64,000 nucleotides of DNA from JABIKK01 sp964622835. Lineage in GTDB: Archaea > Nanobdellota > Nanobdellia > SCGC-AAA011-G17 > UBA489. The notes beneath the pieces were generated by a model, which saw nothing but the letters and a program-made list of their open reading frames with translations, ran no database searches and had not been told where the DNA came from. Positions 8,908 through 17,699 of the stretch are shown here, in pieces. Each line of letters opens with the position of its first letter. Position 1 is the stretch's first letter. Made by a program: the position numbers and the translations under genes. The stretch covers positions 144,036-208,035 of the forward strand of contig CAZUSA010000002.1 of assembly GCA_964622835.1 (NCBI GenBank), given 5' to 3'.

Positions 8908-10394
8908 TAGTCCAAACCTCGTTGCATATATTTTAACAAATTATGCATCTTTACTTCCTTTCTTTTTGCCGTCCATAACATTGCTTCATCTAAGGTCTTT
9001 TCAGCAATCAAATTTATTATCTTACCCGGTCTAATTCTTGCAACTCTTCCGGAACGTTGAATCTTTCGTATTTCAGACGCCGTATGATCATAAAAAATAG
9101 CAACATCTAACGAACCCATAGATAATCCTTCTTCACCAATAGACGTACAAATTAACACATTAAAGACACCCTGATTAAACTTTTCAATCGTTGCTAATTG
9201 ATCCTTTTGAGAAACACCATCTTTTTGGCCTACTAAGATTGTAGGAAGAATACCTTCTATTTGTTCCAATTCTTCTTTTAATTCTTTTACTGTCGCACGA
9301 TAATTAGCAAAAATAATTGTCTTTGTAGTTGTATCTTTCTTATATTCTTCTGCCATAACTTCTAACAACTTTACAACCTTTGGATGTTTTGTTTTATTAG
9401 CAATTAGTGCATCATTAATCTCCTTGGCCTTTACAACATTTGCATTTTTTAACAAATTACTTGCCGCACGACTTTTTTCAGTACCAACTTTCTTAAAATA
9501 ATCATCCAATGCACGTGGCGTTTGTGTTTCGATAAGGCCAATAGCGTGTTGCGTTTTAATCAGTTCAGCAACCTCAGAAACGCCCCTATACGCTGTAACG
9601 TCTCCTTGTTTAATGCGCACTTGAAACTCTCGCTGATAGCGTAACAAATCAGTTTTGTTAATGGCAGATGCCGGCTTGTTTACACGATACTTCTTTAGCC
9701 CACCAGCTTTACTTTTGTAATGATTACGTAACAATTCTTGAATCGTTTTCATTTCAGGTGTCAACTGCACTTTAATATTTTCAACATGACGCTCCTGAAT
9801 ATGATCAACCAAATCATTATCTTCTTCAGTACGTAATTCAATATGTTCAATAAATAAATTATCACACACTTCCTTTACTTTTTCTTTTGTCGCACCAGGA
9901 GACGCCGTCAATGCAAAAATTTGACCATCTGTTCGTTGCTGTTGATACAATCGTGCAACCTGTGTATTTGCAAAATGTTCCATTGATCGATGACACTCAT
10001 CAACAACCAATAATGAAACATTGTCTAAAGAAATTCTTTTTTTTTCAACATCAAACTGAATCGTTTGAGGTGTAGCAACAATAACTGTGGCATCATCAAA
10101 CTGTTTTTTTCTTTCATCAGGAGAAATCATACCTGTTAACAAAATTATTTTATCAGAAGGAATGCTCGTCGATGATGTAATTTCTTTAGCAATCTGTGAA
10201 GCTAACGGTTTTGTAGGAGAAATAATAATACTTTTACTGTTTTCATATCTGTTTAATCGATCAACAAGAACCATGATAGCAACTTTTGTTTTACCCGTTC
10301 CTGTCGGTAAACATACAAGTGTGTTTTTGTTTAGAGCTGCACCTACAATGTTCTGTTGATACTCTCTTGGTGAAAAATCACGAATTGCATACAT
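8907..10394 (-). CDS. SF2 helicase, Hef helicase half (FANCM-like)
   Basis: This is a 495-residue DEAH-type superfamily 2 helicase. It has Walker A PTGTGKT (30-36), DECH (132-135), TASPG (163-167) and a C-terminal helicase motif QRSGRVARIRPG. The long helical insertion between the two RecA lobes matches the Hef/FANCM family, which remodels stalled replication forks. The XPF nuclease usually fused to its C-terminus is encoded by the next gene. A possible inverted repeat (TAGACT-GGCTT-AGTCTA) lies between this start and the divergent small membrane gene. Confidence in the family is high. Confidence 0.92.
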   Translation of the reverse strand: MYAIRDFSPREYQQNIVGAALNKNTLVCLPTGTGKTKVAIMVLVDRLNRYENSKSIIISPTKPLASQIAKEITSSTSIPSDKIILLTGMISPDERKKQFDDATVIVATPQTIQFDVEKKRISLDNVSLLVVDECHRSMEHFANTQVARLYQQQRTDGQIFALTASPGATKEKVKEVCDNLFIEHIELRTEEDNDLVDHIQERHVENIKVQLTPEMKTIQELLRNHYKSKAGGLKKYRVNKPASAINKTDLLRYQREFQVRIKQGDVTAYRGVSEVAELIKTQHAIGLIETQTPRALDDYFKKVGTEKSRAASNLLKNANVVKAKEINDALIANKTKHPKVVKLLEVMAEEYKKDTTTKTIIFANYRATVKELKEELEQIEGILPTILVGQKDGVSQKDQLATIEKFNQGVFNVLICTSIGEEGLSMGSLDVAIFYDHTASEIRKIQRSGRVARIRPGKIINLIAEKTLDEAMLWTAKRKEVKMHNLLKYMQRGLD

Positions 10395-10407
10395 CTTTAA
10401 ACCCCTG

Positions 10408-10424
10408 TAGACTGGCTTAGTCTA
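10408..10424. promoter_or_regulatory. Inverted repeat between divergent genes
   Basis: TAGACT-GGCTT-AGTCTA has perfect 6-bp arms and a 5-base centre. It sits between the helicase start (10394, minus) and the ATG of the small membrane protein (10424), with the last A being the A of that ATG. CTTTAAACC (about 10393-10401) is a TATA-like box about 25 bases before 10424. The repeat could be an operator, but 6-bp arms can arise by chance. Confidence 0.3.
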
Positions 10425-10699
10425 TGATATTACAGCTTTTTGGTCTTTTAGACATCTTTGCAGGTGTAGCTCTTATACTAGCCCATTTTGATGTGACCTC
10501 ATCACTCTTTCTTACTATGGGGATCATTATCATCCTTAAATCTTTGGTCTATTTTGGGGGTTTTGCCAGTTTTGTCGACATCTTTGGAGCCATCTGGCTA
10601 CTCGTCGTAGATATGTCCACAATAACACCATGGCCAGCACTTACCGGACTCTTTATTTTCTGGTTCTTTCAAAAAGGTGTTTTTAGCTTCTTTTCTTAA
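10424..10699 (+). CDS. Small polytopic membrane protein, unknown function
   Basis: The 91-residue protein is almost entirely hydrophobic and should form three or four transmembrane helices (around 1-20, 28-50, 52-66 and 73-90), with a few charged residues between them. A TATA-like CTTTAAACC about 25 bases upstream suggests a leaderless transcript. The 3' end overlaps the convergent M50-like gene by 4 bases. I do not recognise the family. Confidence 0.7.
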   Translation: MILQLFGLLDIFAGVALILAHFDVTSSLFLTMGIIIILKSLVYFGGFASFVDIFGAIWLLVVDMSTITPWPALTGLFIFWFFQKGVFSFFS

Positions 10700-11433
10700 G
10701 CCTTAAAATCCATAAAACTTGCAAGATAATATGCACTACTAATAAGGGCAGCAAAAACAAGACCCAAGAAAATAGACTGTGTCGGTGAAGTAATTCTTGT
10801 TAATCCAAACATAGCAATAACCAAAACAATACTAAAGATGTATCGTGCAGGAGCACCAATCATTGCAACCAACCCATTTAATCGTGGTAGTGGGAGTAAC
10901 ATACAAAATGCTAATGAAAAAGGAACAATGGCGGCATTACTGTTTTTAGAAGCAATAAACACGCCAACCAATGCAAGCACCAAGGGACCAGCAAGAGCAA
11001 TCGTTGCTAACTCACTCTCCTTAGGCTGTGCAAACTTGTGACCCAACCTACTTGCTTTCGTATGGTGGAATACAGGATTAATAACTGCAGAAAACATAGC
11101 ATTACCCGCACTAAATAATGTTATGAACAACGGTAAAATAATTCCCCAATACATGCCACCACGTTGTAACGTACTGCTCTTACCCCAACCAAACCGCTGC
11201 GTCTTCCATACTTGGAAAGAAACCGAAACACCACTCTTACGTGCAACATACCGTGTTATTGCAGCGCACAATAATAAAAGTAATAACACAAAGACAATTT
11301 GTTGTAAGAAATTTTGAATCCACAATGATTGAACAAAGACTTCACGTCCATCATCAAATCCAAACACAAGCCCTAATAATACTGCTGCGCCTAAAAACAG
11401 TAATGATTCCTCTTTTTTTTCACCTAACCTCAT
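10696..11433 (-). CDS. M50-like (site-2-protease-related) membrane protein, probably inactive
   Basis: This is a 245-residue polytopic membrane protein. A region around residues 135-160 (LGHKFAQPKESELATIALAGPLV) resembles the AGPxxN segment of archaeal M50/S2P-like proteins, and LPLPRLNGL near residue 190 corresponds to the LDG-type metal motif (usually PxPPLDG). No HExxH zinc motif is present in the N-terminal half, and the Asp of LDG is replaced by Asn, so a catalytic protease is unlikely. The start overlaps the TraB-like stop as ATGA, placing both in one transcript. The assignment rests on pattern resemblance only; an unrelated membrane protein remains possible. Confidence 0.6.
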   Translation of the reverse strand: MRLGEKKEESLLFLGAAVLLGLVFGFDDGREVFVQSLWIQNFLQQIVFVLLLLLLCAAITRYVARKSGVSVSFQVWKTQRFGWGKSSTLQRGGMYWGIILPLFITLFSAGNAMFSAVINPVFHHTKASRLGHKFAQPKESELATIALAGPLVLALVGVFIASKNSNAAIVPFSLAFCMLLPLPRLNGLVAMIGAPARYIFSIVLVIAMFGLTRITSPTQSIFLGLVFAALISSAYYLASFMDFKA

Positions 11434-12095
11434 TTTTGTTTTTTTATTAATGCAAGAATACCTCGCACATGACCTGCTCCAATAACAGCAACCACCTTCT
11501 CTTGTTCCTGCATGATTTTATATAAACTTTGTGCCATCCTTATTTCACGATCAACAACAATTGTTTGATACAACGAGGGATACTCTCGTTTCATTTGCTT
11601 TGTTAATTCCTGGATCTTCTTTTCAGAAGGGACCTTTCGTAAATCAAACCCGTCCATTATATTTTTTCCAGTGAGCACTTTCAAACAATCTTTCAAAAAC
11701 TTGCCTTTTTCTTTCCAGGTTATTCGTTTAGAAATATTCTTTAAGGTTACATGAACATCAATATCAATTAATGCAACAGGAATCTTCTTTTCACGAGCAA
11801 TTATAACCGCTTCTTTCATCTCACCGCCAGGTGATGTGCCAATAGTGCTGCTTAATTTCTTTTCCTGCCATGCACCTACCAAACCAAACAACCACCCCTT
11901 AACACCAACACGAAATAAACTCTTTACCGTGCTTCCTTTCTTTTTTTCAAGTAACGCAGCCAACCGACCACGATCTAATTCAATAGCAATCACCGTAGGC
12001 TTCTCCTTTTCAATCGTTTTTCGCACCGTTTTTACACTCGAAGAAGCAACATGGGATGTCCCTACAATAATGAGGTTTTTAAAACGTCTAATCAT
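11430..12095 (-). CDS. TraB/PrgY family protein
   Basis: The 221-residue protein has the family motifs: GTSHVA at the N-terminus, an ELDRGRLAAL segment, and GAGHVRGI near the C-terminus, with conserved His and Glu residues. Family members include the enterococcal pheromone-shutdown protein PrgY and archaeal proteins with extra membrane helices; the fold is related to TIKI/erythromycin-esterase-like hydrolases. Only the soluble core is present here, and the adjacent membrane protein, coupled by a 4-base overlap, may supply a membrane partner. The ATG at 12095 is chosen over an upstream in-frame ATG at 12107, because a TATA box (12117-12127) predicts transcription starting at about 12096. Confidence 0.85.
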   Translation of the reverse strand: MIRRFKNLIIVGTSHVASSSVKTVRKTIEKEKPTVIAIELDRGRLAALLEKKKGSTVKSLFRVGVKGWLFGLVGAWQEKKLSSTIGTSPGGEMKEAVIIAREKKIPVALIDIDVHVTLKNISKRITWKEKGKFLKDCLKVLTGKNIMDGFDLRKVPSEKKIQELTKQMKREYPSLYQTIVVDREIRMAQSLYKIMQEQEKVVAVIGAGHVRGILALIKKQK

Positions 12096-12116
12096 TTTAT
12101 ATAACACACACGGAAA

Positions 12117-12127
12117 CTTTTATAAAG
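12117..12127. promoter_or_regulatory. Near-symmetric TATA box shared by divergent genes
   Basis: CTTTTATAAAG reads as a TATA box on both strands. On the plus strand it lies about 45 bases before the PRC-barrel ATG (12165), with an AGGAGG ribosome-binding site (12151-12156) between. On the minus strand it is about 25-30 bases before the TraB-like ATG (12095), predicting a leaderless transcript. Confidence 0.6.
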
Positions 12128-12164
12128 ATTGGGCAACTTTTCAGCCCATTAGGAGGCGCATTCC

Positions 12165-12470
12165 ATGCTCAAACTTAAAAAAATAACAGGTGTTTACGAT
12201 ATGAAAGTCTTTACAGACTCAGGTGACTACTTCGGTGATATCGAAGAAGCAATCGTTACCATGACCAAAATCTTTGGATGGCGCATACGTGCAACACGCA
12301 GTTCTTCCCTTTCAAAAGTACTCGGCGGAGCAAAAGGTGTTATCGTGCCTCACAGACTCGTTAAAGCCGCAGGCGATATTATGATCATCAGTAAAACAGC
12401 CATACCAGAATATGGCGACGTTGGTGAAGGCGGAGCTCCAGAAGAAGGACTCGTCGAAGGAGAACTGTAA
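12165..12470 (+). CDS. PRC-barrel domain protein
   Basis: The 101-residue protein has a PRC-barrel core (about residues 1-80), including the conserved KITGVYDMKVFTDSGDYFGDIEEA opening in modified form and a short acidic tail. Archaeal single-domain PRC-barrel proteins are very common; some are linked to CdvB/CetZ-type cell division or RNA processing, but most are uncharacterised. A strong AGGAGG site 8 bases before the ATG fixes the start. It heads the cluster of three paralogous membrane proteins. Confidence 0.85.
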   Translation: MLKLKKITGVYDMKVFTDSGDYFGDIEEAIVTMTKIFGWRIRATRSSSLSKVLGGAKGVIVPHRLVKAAGDIMIISKTAIPEYGDVGEGGAPEEGLVEGEL

Positions 12471-12500
12471 TAGTTTTCTGAAATAAAAAAAGGTGATTCA

Positions 12501-13082
12501 TTGGCTTCTCCACTCTACGATACAATAGAATTCATGAGATCCTTCGGGATTTTCGACGTTGTCTTGCCATTCCTTTTAGTCTTTACCGTTATCTTTGGCG
12601 TTCTTGAAAAAACAAAAATCTTTGGTAGTGAAAATAAAAAATCACGAAAAAACTTAAACGCCATGCTCGCATTTACCATCGGTTTCTTTGTCGTCTCCAT
12701 GGCGCAAGTTGTGTACGTTATACAAACAGCGTTACCATGGATTATGATGTTACTTATCTTTATCATTGCATTTATGATTGTTTACGGATCAACATTACCA
12801 GAACTTGGACATAAAGGATTTAATTTATGGAAAGACTTTGGAAAACACAGAGGTAAATTTGGCTTTGGTGTTTTCATTGCTATCATTGCTATCGTCTTAG
12901 GATCCATGGATATGTTGCAGGGATTTGTTAATTGGTTGTTCAATCGCGTTACAGGACCAGGTGTTGGCACTGTTATACTCTTAGCTGTCGTTGGTATTTT
13001 CATGTGGATTGTCCTTAAAGATCCAAAAGGTGCCAACAATCATGATGACAGTGATGATGACAGTAGCGATGATGACGAATGA
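12501..13082 (+). CDS. Paralogous membrane protein 1 of 3
   Basis: The 193-residue membrane protein uses a TTG start with an AGGTGA ribosome-binding site (12491-12496). After a short N-terminus, FGIFDVVLPFLLVFTVIFGVLEK opens the first helix; about five helices follow, then a hydrophilic acidic tail rich in Asp/Ser (residues 175-193). The first helix and the following short loop with KIFG match the next two genes closely (FDVFLPFLLVFTLVFGVLSR; LSLIFVFLFVFAVIYAVLKK), so the three arose by duplication. The family is unknown to me. Position next to ArlC-like, ATPase and platform genes suggests a part in a pilus-like machine. Confidence 0.8.
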   Translation: MASPLYDTIEFMRSFGIFDVVLPFLLVFTVIFGVLEKTKIFGSENKKSRKNLNAMLAFTIGFFVVSMAQVVYVIQTALPWIMMLLIFIIAFMIVYGSTLPELGHKGFNLWKDFGKHRGKFGFGVFIAIIAIVLGSMDMLQGFVNWLFNRVTGPGVGTVILLAVVGIFMWIVLKDPKGANNHDDSDDDSSDDDE

Positions 13083-13145
13083 TACCATCACACAACACAT
13101 AAAAAGGGATAACACCCTCTAAAAGTATATACATGAGGTGCATCA

Positions 13146-13688
13146 ATGGATTTTTATAACCTACTCAACGAATTTGACATCATTGGTGGGTTCGACGTTT
13201 TTTTACCATTCCTTTTAGTCTTTACCTTAGTCTTCGGTGTTCTTTCCCGTATGGACCTCTTTGGCGATAACAGTAAACGCCTCAACAGTATCATAGCACT
13301 TGTACTAGCAATCTTCTTCTTGAATAATACTTATCTTATCTTTGTCTTACAACGATTCTTACCTAATGTATCACTGATCTTGATTATCTTTTTATCAGTA
13401 CTCTTGTTTATGGGCATCTTTATGAAATTTGATGAGGCTCACTATAAATCTATGAGGTCATGGGGGATGGTTGGATCCATCATCGCCATTTTATTTGCCT
13501 TGTTCTCAGACATCTTCACACCTGCAGGACTCTTTTCACAATACACTGATGCACCTGGGATGTTCTTCATGATAGCACTCCTTGTTATCGTGGGCATATC
13601 CATGTTTGGTGGTAGTGATGGAAATAGCAATCGTGATGAAGAAGATAAGTTATTAGATAGGATAATGGGTAGAGGGAAAAGAAGATAA
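13146..13688 (+). CDS. Paralogous membrane protein 2 of 3
   Basis: The 180-residue protein has the same plan as its upstream neighbour: FDVFLPFLLVFTLVFGVLSR first helix, a D(L/N)FGDN loop, about four further helices and a charged C-terminal tail (NRDEEDKLLDRIMGRGKRR), here basic instead of acidic. A GAGGTG ribosome-binding site lies at about 13135-13140. The end overlaps the third paralogue by one base (TAATG). Function is unknown; see the cluster context. Confidence 0.8.
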   Translation: MDFYNLLNEFDIIGGFDVFLPFLLVFTLVFGVLSRMDLFGDNSKRLNSIIALVLAIFFLNNTYLIFVLQRFLPNVSLILIIFLSVLLFMGIFMKFDEAHYKSMRSWGMVGSIIAILFALFSDIFTPAGLFSQYTDAPGMFFMIALLVIVGISMFGGSDGNSNRDEEDKLLDRIMGRGKRR

Positions 13689-14206
13689 TGGCCACATTAC
13701 TTGACGCAACGGGACTTGGAGATATACTTAGTTTAATCTTTGTTTTCCTCTTTGTTTTTGCAGTCATCTATGCTGTTCTTAAAAAAGCGCCCTTCTTTGG
13801 AGACAACGCCGGACTCAACTCTATCATAGCATTTATCTTTGCAGCATTTTCAGTAATGATACCAGAATCAACTATTGTTATTGGGACGTTCTTACCGTGG
13901 TTCTTCATGTTCTTCCTATTAGTAGTACTACTCTTTATGTTCTTCATGTTCCTCGGCGTAAAAAACGAAGACATGATGGAAGCAGCAAAGAACGATACCG
14001 TCATGACCATTATCCTACTTGTTGTTATCACCCTTTTCCTTATATCGCTTACGCAAGCATACGGGCCATTCCTCATGGTTAATGGTGGAACGGGCTTCTG
14101 GGCAACAACCAAACGATTAATCTTCAGTAGAAAATTCCTTGGAATAATATTTATGTTCGTCATTGCATCCTTCACCATAGGATTCCTAGGGAACAAACAA
14201 AAATAA
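13688..14206 (+). CDS. Paralogous membrane protein 3 of 3
   Basis: The 172-residue protein is the most divergent of the three. It keeps the opening helix (LSLIFVFLFVFAVIYAVLKKAPFFGDN), the LNSIIAFIFAAFS second helix matching LNSIIALVLAIFF of copy 2, then a very Phe/Met-rich helix (FFMFFLLVVLLFMFFMFLG). The tail is short. Its start overlaps the copy 2 stop, so the three are co-transcribed. It converges on the ArlC-like gene with 2 bases between the ends. Confidence 0.8.
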   Translation: MATLLDATGLGDILSLIFVFLFVFAVIYAVLKKAPFFGDNAGLNSIIAFIFAAFSVMIPESTIVIGTFLPWFFMFFLLVVLLFMFFMFLGVKNEDMMEAAKNDTVMTIILLVVITLFLISLTQAYGPFLMVNGGTGFWATTKRLIFSRKFLGIIFMFVIASFTIGFLGNKQK

Positions 14207-14208
14207 AT

Positions 14209-14904
14209 CTATTTTTTTAACTCTTTAACAACATCTTCTAATGCTTTAACATTGTCAACTAACGGGTTAATAATATTTGATAATAATTTTCCTAACGCTT
14301 TAATCTCAACACCAACATCACCAACATCTTCACCATACTCTTTTACTTTACCAACAACAGCACCTTGTAATGTTTCAAACCGACGTTCCAAACGCATCAA
14401 CTCTTGTTTCACTGCACCTAAATCATTATCCGTTCGTTCCTTCCACGCAAACAAATCACCAAACTCTTCCGTCATACGCTGCCACTTTTCTTCAATAATA
14501 GACTCAGCAAGTTCTTCCACATCTTCCGTTGTAGAACCAAACCCTTGTGCAGATGCCATAGAAACAGCAGGTTGTGTTGGCCAACTTGTCGGTGCACCTT
14601 GTGGTGGGTATGGTGTTGAAGGTTTTTGCGATAACGGAGACATTGACGCAGGCGTTGGTGGTTGCATCACTTCCGTTTCTTGTGCTAGTGGTTTTTTATC
14701 ATCATAAATAACAGACGGTTCCATGCCAGACGTTTCTGCAGATTGTTCACCTGTTACACTTGCCTTTGCTTCCGTCTGATTTAACGCTTCAGAAATTTGT
14801 TGAAAAGAATATCCTTCCGTTTGTAACGCTTGAATAATTTCAGTATTAGACTTGCCAGACTGCTTCAATTCACCTACTTTTTTCGTCGGCGTATCCTCAG
14901 GCAT
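14209..14904 (-). CDS. ArlC/FlaC-like coiled-coil protein with Pro/Ser-rich linker
   Basis: This is a 231-residue protein. Residues 1-45 form a small helical module (VGELKQSGKSNTEIIQALQ...ISEALNQ), residues 50-130 are a low-complexity Pro/Ser/Thr/Gln linker, and residues 130-231 are a coiled coil. The coiled coil ends with LGKLLSNIINPLVDNVKALE, which resembles the LYExVxNxxNPFVD signature of archaellum protein ArlC/FlaC, a cytosolic part of the motor that couples to chemotaxis proteins. The gene lies between the membrane-protein triplet and the secretion ATPase. The assignment is by motif resemblance. A GGTGAA ribosome-binding site precedes the ATG. Confidence 0.6.
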   Translation of the reverse strand: MPEDTPTKKVGELKQSGKSNTEIIQALQTEGYSFQQISEALNQTEAKASVTGEQSAETSGMEPSVIYDDKKPLAQETEVMQPPTPASMSPLSQKPSTPYPPQGAPTSWPTQPAVSMASAQGFGSTTEDVEELAESIIEEKWQRMTEEFGDLFAWKERTDNDLGAVKQELMRLERRFETLQGAVVGKVKEYGEDVGDVGVEIKALGKLLSNIINPLVDNVKALEDVVKELKK

Positions 14905-14933
14905 TATAGTTCACCATCTTTTTCATGTTACAC

Positions 14934-15308
14934 TCATTTATCTTCTAATTTAAACTTTTCTAATCGCTTTTCTAACTGATCATCAGTCACAAACTTCAAA
15001 ATATCCAACAAATCCATATATTTTTCCAATAATTTCACTTGATCTTTCTTTGCAAACACACCCATTTCCTTCACAATGTCCTGTACAACATCTTGTGTGC
15101 TTGCCGTACTCATTCTTGTTTTCTTAGCATCTTGAGACATTTCCTTCATCTCCTTCATGAGTTTCTTATATTCCATAATCATATTCTGATTAACAACAAG
15201 TAAACGTTCCGTAAGAACATGATATTTATCTTCCAACATGCGTATACGACCATTTAATTCGGCTAACACATATGCAGGATCTTGGGTTTGAAACTCTGGC
15301 TCTGGCAC
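14934..15308 (-). CDS. Coiled-coil protein, possible ArlD/E-like partner
   Basis: The 124-residue protein is mostly heptad-rich helix (residues 12-60) followed by a helical C-terminus (KKDQVKLLEKYMDLLDILKFVTDDQLEKRLEKF). There is no signal sequence. It is upstream of, and on the same strand as, the ArlC-like gene, so the two probably form a cytosolic pair. In archaella ArlC works with ArlD/E; a similar pairing is inferred here without sequence proof. Confidence 0.6.
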   Translation of the reverse strand: MPEPEFQTQDPAYVLAELNGRIRMLEDKYHVLTERLLVVNQNMIMEYKKLMKEMKEMSQDAKKTRMSTASTQDVVQDIVKEMGVFAKKDQVKLLEKYMDLLDILKFVTDDQLEKRLEKFKLEDK

Positions 15309-15408
15309 TTTTTACCTCTTCTTTGTCACTTACTAGCACTCTTCCTTTATATACTTTCTTTCCGTGCCATGGGACAAGTTATATAAATTTCATAACGTCA
15401 ATACACTC

Positions 15409-17697
15409 ATGGCAGAAGAAAAAGAGCGTGGTTATACAGTTATTCGTCAAGGGAACGAAACAATATTACATATTGATGCCAGAACGTGGAATCATCTTCC
15501 CAGTATTGAAGAGAATCCTCAAGATATGTCTTCTGTTTTAGACATGTTACTTACGTCTACAAATGTGCAACGCATTATTTTTAACCAACAAAAAAAATAT
15601 ACATACTCACCTGATCAAACACAATTACTCCAAGAAATAGCAGGATTGTATACACACTTAGTCAAAGGAAAACAAGTACTTCGCTTAGGACAGTGGGGTT
15701 TCGATGAAACAAGTTCTCGATTTTATGGTGATAAGCTTGGAGAAATGCAATATCTTATTCTTAATCTTTTACGCAGTGATCCCTTGGGATCTTATGTGGA
15801 AACAAAACGACTTCATAGAGAAGAACGTATTATATTAGAACGTGATGTTGACGAAAAGATTGCACAAGTACGAACACAATACGTAGAACTTCTTGCACAC
15901 ATGATAGACTTGTTTGAACAAACAAAACTCATCAACCTTGCACGCAACAAATTAGAAGGATATCACATAGGTGATCGTCATTTATACAAAGAACTCTTTC
16001 GACCAACCATCACACCAGATTTTATGTACACACAACTCAAAACACGACCGCCATTAGAAGGAGAACAACTTGACTTCTATGCAATGGGCGATCATGAAGT
16101 TGGACTCTACCGTATGCCTGGAGACATCAAAACATATTATCACTTAGTACCCACAGAATACAAACTCAACGAAGATGAATATGAACTCTTAGACATTGCA
16201 AAAAACGTTCTTGCAGGGCATAAACCGCGCAACCAAGAATTTTTAGATCCTGCACGTATGCGACAAACATTCTACAATATAGGAAGAGACTTACTTGATG
16301 AACTTGCCCGTAATAAAGGGTATAATTTACCCTATGAACGTATTGAACGCCTTGCAAAAATCCTTGTCAGATACACTGTAGGGTTTGGACTCATAGAAGT
16401 TTTATTAGGAGATGAACGCGTTCAAGATATTACCATTAACAGCCCTATCGGGTCAGGACCTGTCTTTCTCGTTCATCAACAATACGGTTCTTGTTATACA
16501 AACATTGTACCAAGTTACGATGATGCACAAAGTTGGGCAACAAAATTCAGACTCATCAGTGGACGGCCACTCGACGAAGCAAACTCCGTACTTGACACAG
16601 AACTTTCCATACCAGGGGCGCGAAGCAGAGTTGCTATTTTGACACGACCCTTAAGCCCACAAGGATTAGCTTTTGCATTCCGCCGACACCGTGACAAACC
16701 ATGGACGTTACCCTTATTCGTTCATCACCGCATGCTTAATCCTTTAGCAGCAGGACTCATGAGTTTTCTCATTGACGGTGCACGAACAATGCTCGTTGCA
16801 GGAACGCGAAGTAGTGGAAAGACCAGTCTCTTAGGAAGTTTTCTTGTAGAAATTATGCGAAAATATCGTATCATCACCATTGAAGATACATTAGAATTAC
16901 CCGTTCGTTACTTACGCGATTTAGGATACAACATACAAAACATGAAAGTGCGCTCTGCACTATCGACAGGTGGAGCAGAACTTGGTGCAGATGATGGTAT
17001 TCGAACAAGTTTACGTTTAGGTGACAGCAGTTTAATTATTGGAGAAGTACGGAGTGTTGAAGCACGTGCATTATACGAAGCAATGCGAACAGGAGCATTA
17101 GCAAATGTTGTTGCAGGAACCATCCACGGTGCAGATCCCTACGGTATTTATGATCGTGTTGTTAACGACCTTGACGTCCCTAAAACCAGCTTTAAAGCAA
17201 CAGACGTGCTTGTAGTATCCAATCCGGTGAAAAGCGCAGATGGCCTTAATACTTGGAAACGTGTCTTACAAATAACAGAAGTTCGCAAACACTGGCAAGA
17301 CGATCCACTCGCAGAACGAGGATTTGTTGACTTAATGAAATACGATAGTAAACGAGACGAACTCATTGCAACACCAGACTTACTCAACGGAGAAAGTGAA
17401 ATTGTTAAAGCAGTAGCAGGATCCGTACGAGAATGGGCAGGTAATTGGGATGCTGTTTGGGAAAATATATTACTCCGTGCAAAAATGAAACAAGCACTTG
17501 TAGAATTTGCACAAAAAACAAATAATTATGATCTATTAGAATCAAACTTTGTCGTTTCATCCAACGACTTATTTCATCGATTACTTGAACGCGTCCAAGA
17601 AGAAACAGGTGGTATTGATAACAAACGCATCTTTTCAGAATGGAACGACTGGATGAAACAATCTCTTAAATTTAGTATACCAAAAAATAAAATATAA
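15409..17697 (+). CDS. Type IV pilus/archaellum-type secretion ATPase (ArlI/PilB/TadA family)
   Basis: This is a 762-residue hexameric AAA-like ATPase that powers pilus assembly. The N-terminal 250 residues are a family-specific regulatory region. The catalytic part has Walker A GTRSSGKTS (residues 465-473, Lys471), an Asp-box (IITIEDTLELP), a Walker B-type segment (SLIIGEVRSVEARALYEAMRTG) and a His-box (AGTIHGA). The ATG at 15409 is preferred to an upstream GTG (15364), because the TATA box TTATATAAA (15379-15387) lies about 27 bases before it and would be inside the longer version. It is followed after 2 bases by the platform protein gene. Confidence 0.92.
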   Translation: MAEEKERGYTVIRQGNETILHIDARTWNHLPSIEENPQDMSSVLDMLLTSTNVQRIIFNQQKKYTYSPDQTQLLQEIAGLYTHLVKGKQVLRLGQWGFDETSSRFYGDKLGEMQYLILNLLRSDPLGSYVETKRLHREERIILERDVDEKIAQVRTQYVELLAHMIDLFEQTKLINLARNKLEGYHIGDRHLYKELFRPTITPDFMYTQLKTRPPLEGEQLDFYAMGDHEVGLYRMPGDIKTYYHLVPTEYKLNEDEYELLDIAKNVLAGHKPRNQEFLDPARMRQTFYNIGRDLLDELARNKGYNLPYERIERLAKILVRYTVGFGLIEVLLGDERVQDITINSPIGSGPVFLVHQQYGSCYTNIVPSYDDAQSWATKFRLISGRPLDEANSVLDTELSIPGARSRVAILTRPLSPQGLAFAFRRHRDKPWTLPLFVHHRMLNPLAAGLMSFLIDGARTMLVAGTRSSGKTSLLGSFLVEIMRKYRIITIEDTLELPVRYLRDLGYNIQNMKVRSALSTGGAELGADDGIRTSLRLGDSSLIIGEVRSVEARALYEAMRTGALANVVAGTIHGADPYGIYDRVVNDLDVPKTSFKATDVLVVSNPVKSADGLNTWKRVLQITEVRKHWQDDPLAERGFVDLMKYDSKRDELIATPDLLNGESEIVKAVAGSVREWAGNWDAVWENILLRAKMKQALVEFAQKTNNYDLLESNFVVSSNDLFHRLLERVQEETGGIDNKRIFSEWNDWMKQSLKFSIPKNKI

Positions 17698-17699
17698 CC

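Noticed and set aside
13768..14196. Long minus-strand frame opposite membrane paralogue 3
   Set aside because: It is a mirror of a hydrophobic coding region with no start signals; the plus-strand gene is clearly homologous to its neighbours.
14252..14707. Plus-strand frame opposite the ArlC-like gene
   Set aside because: Ser/Pro/Asn-rich shadow of the low-complexity linker and coiled coil on the other strand.
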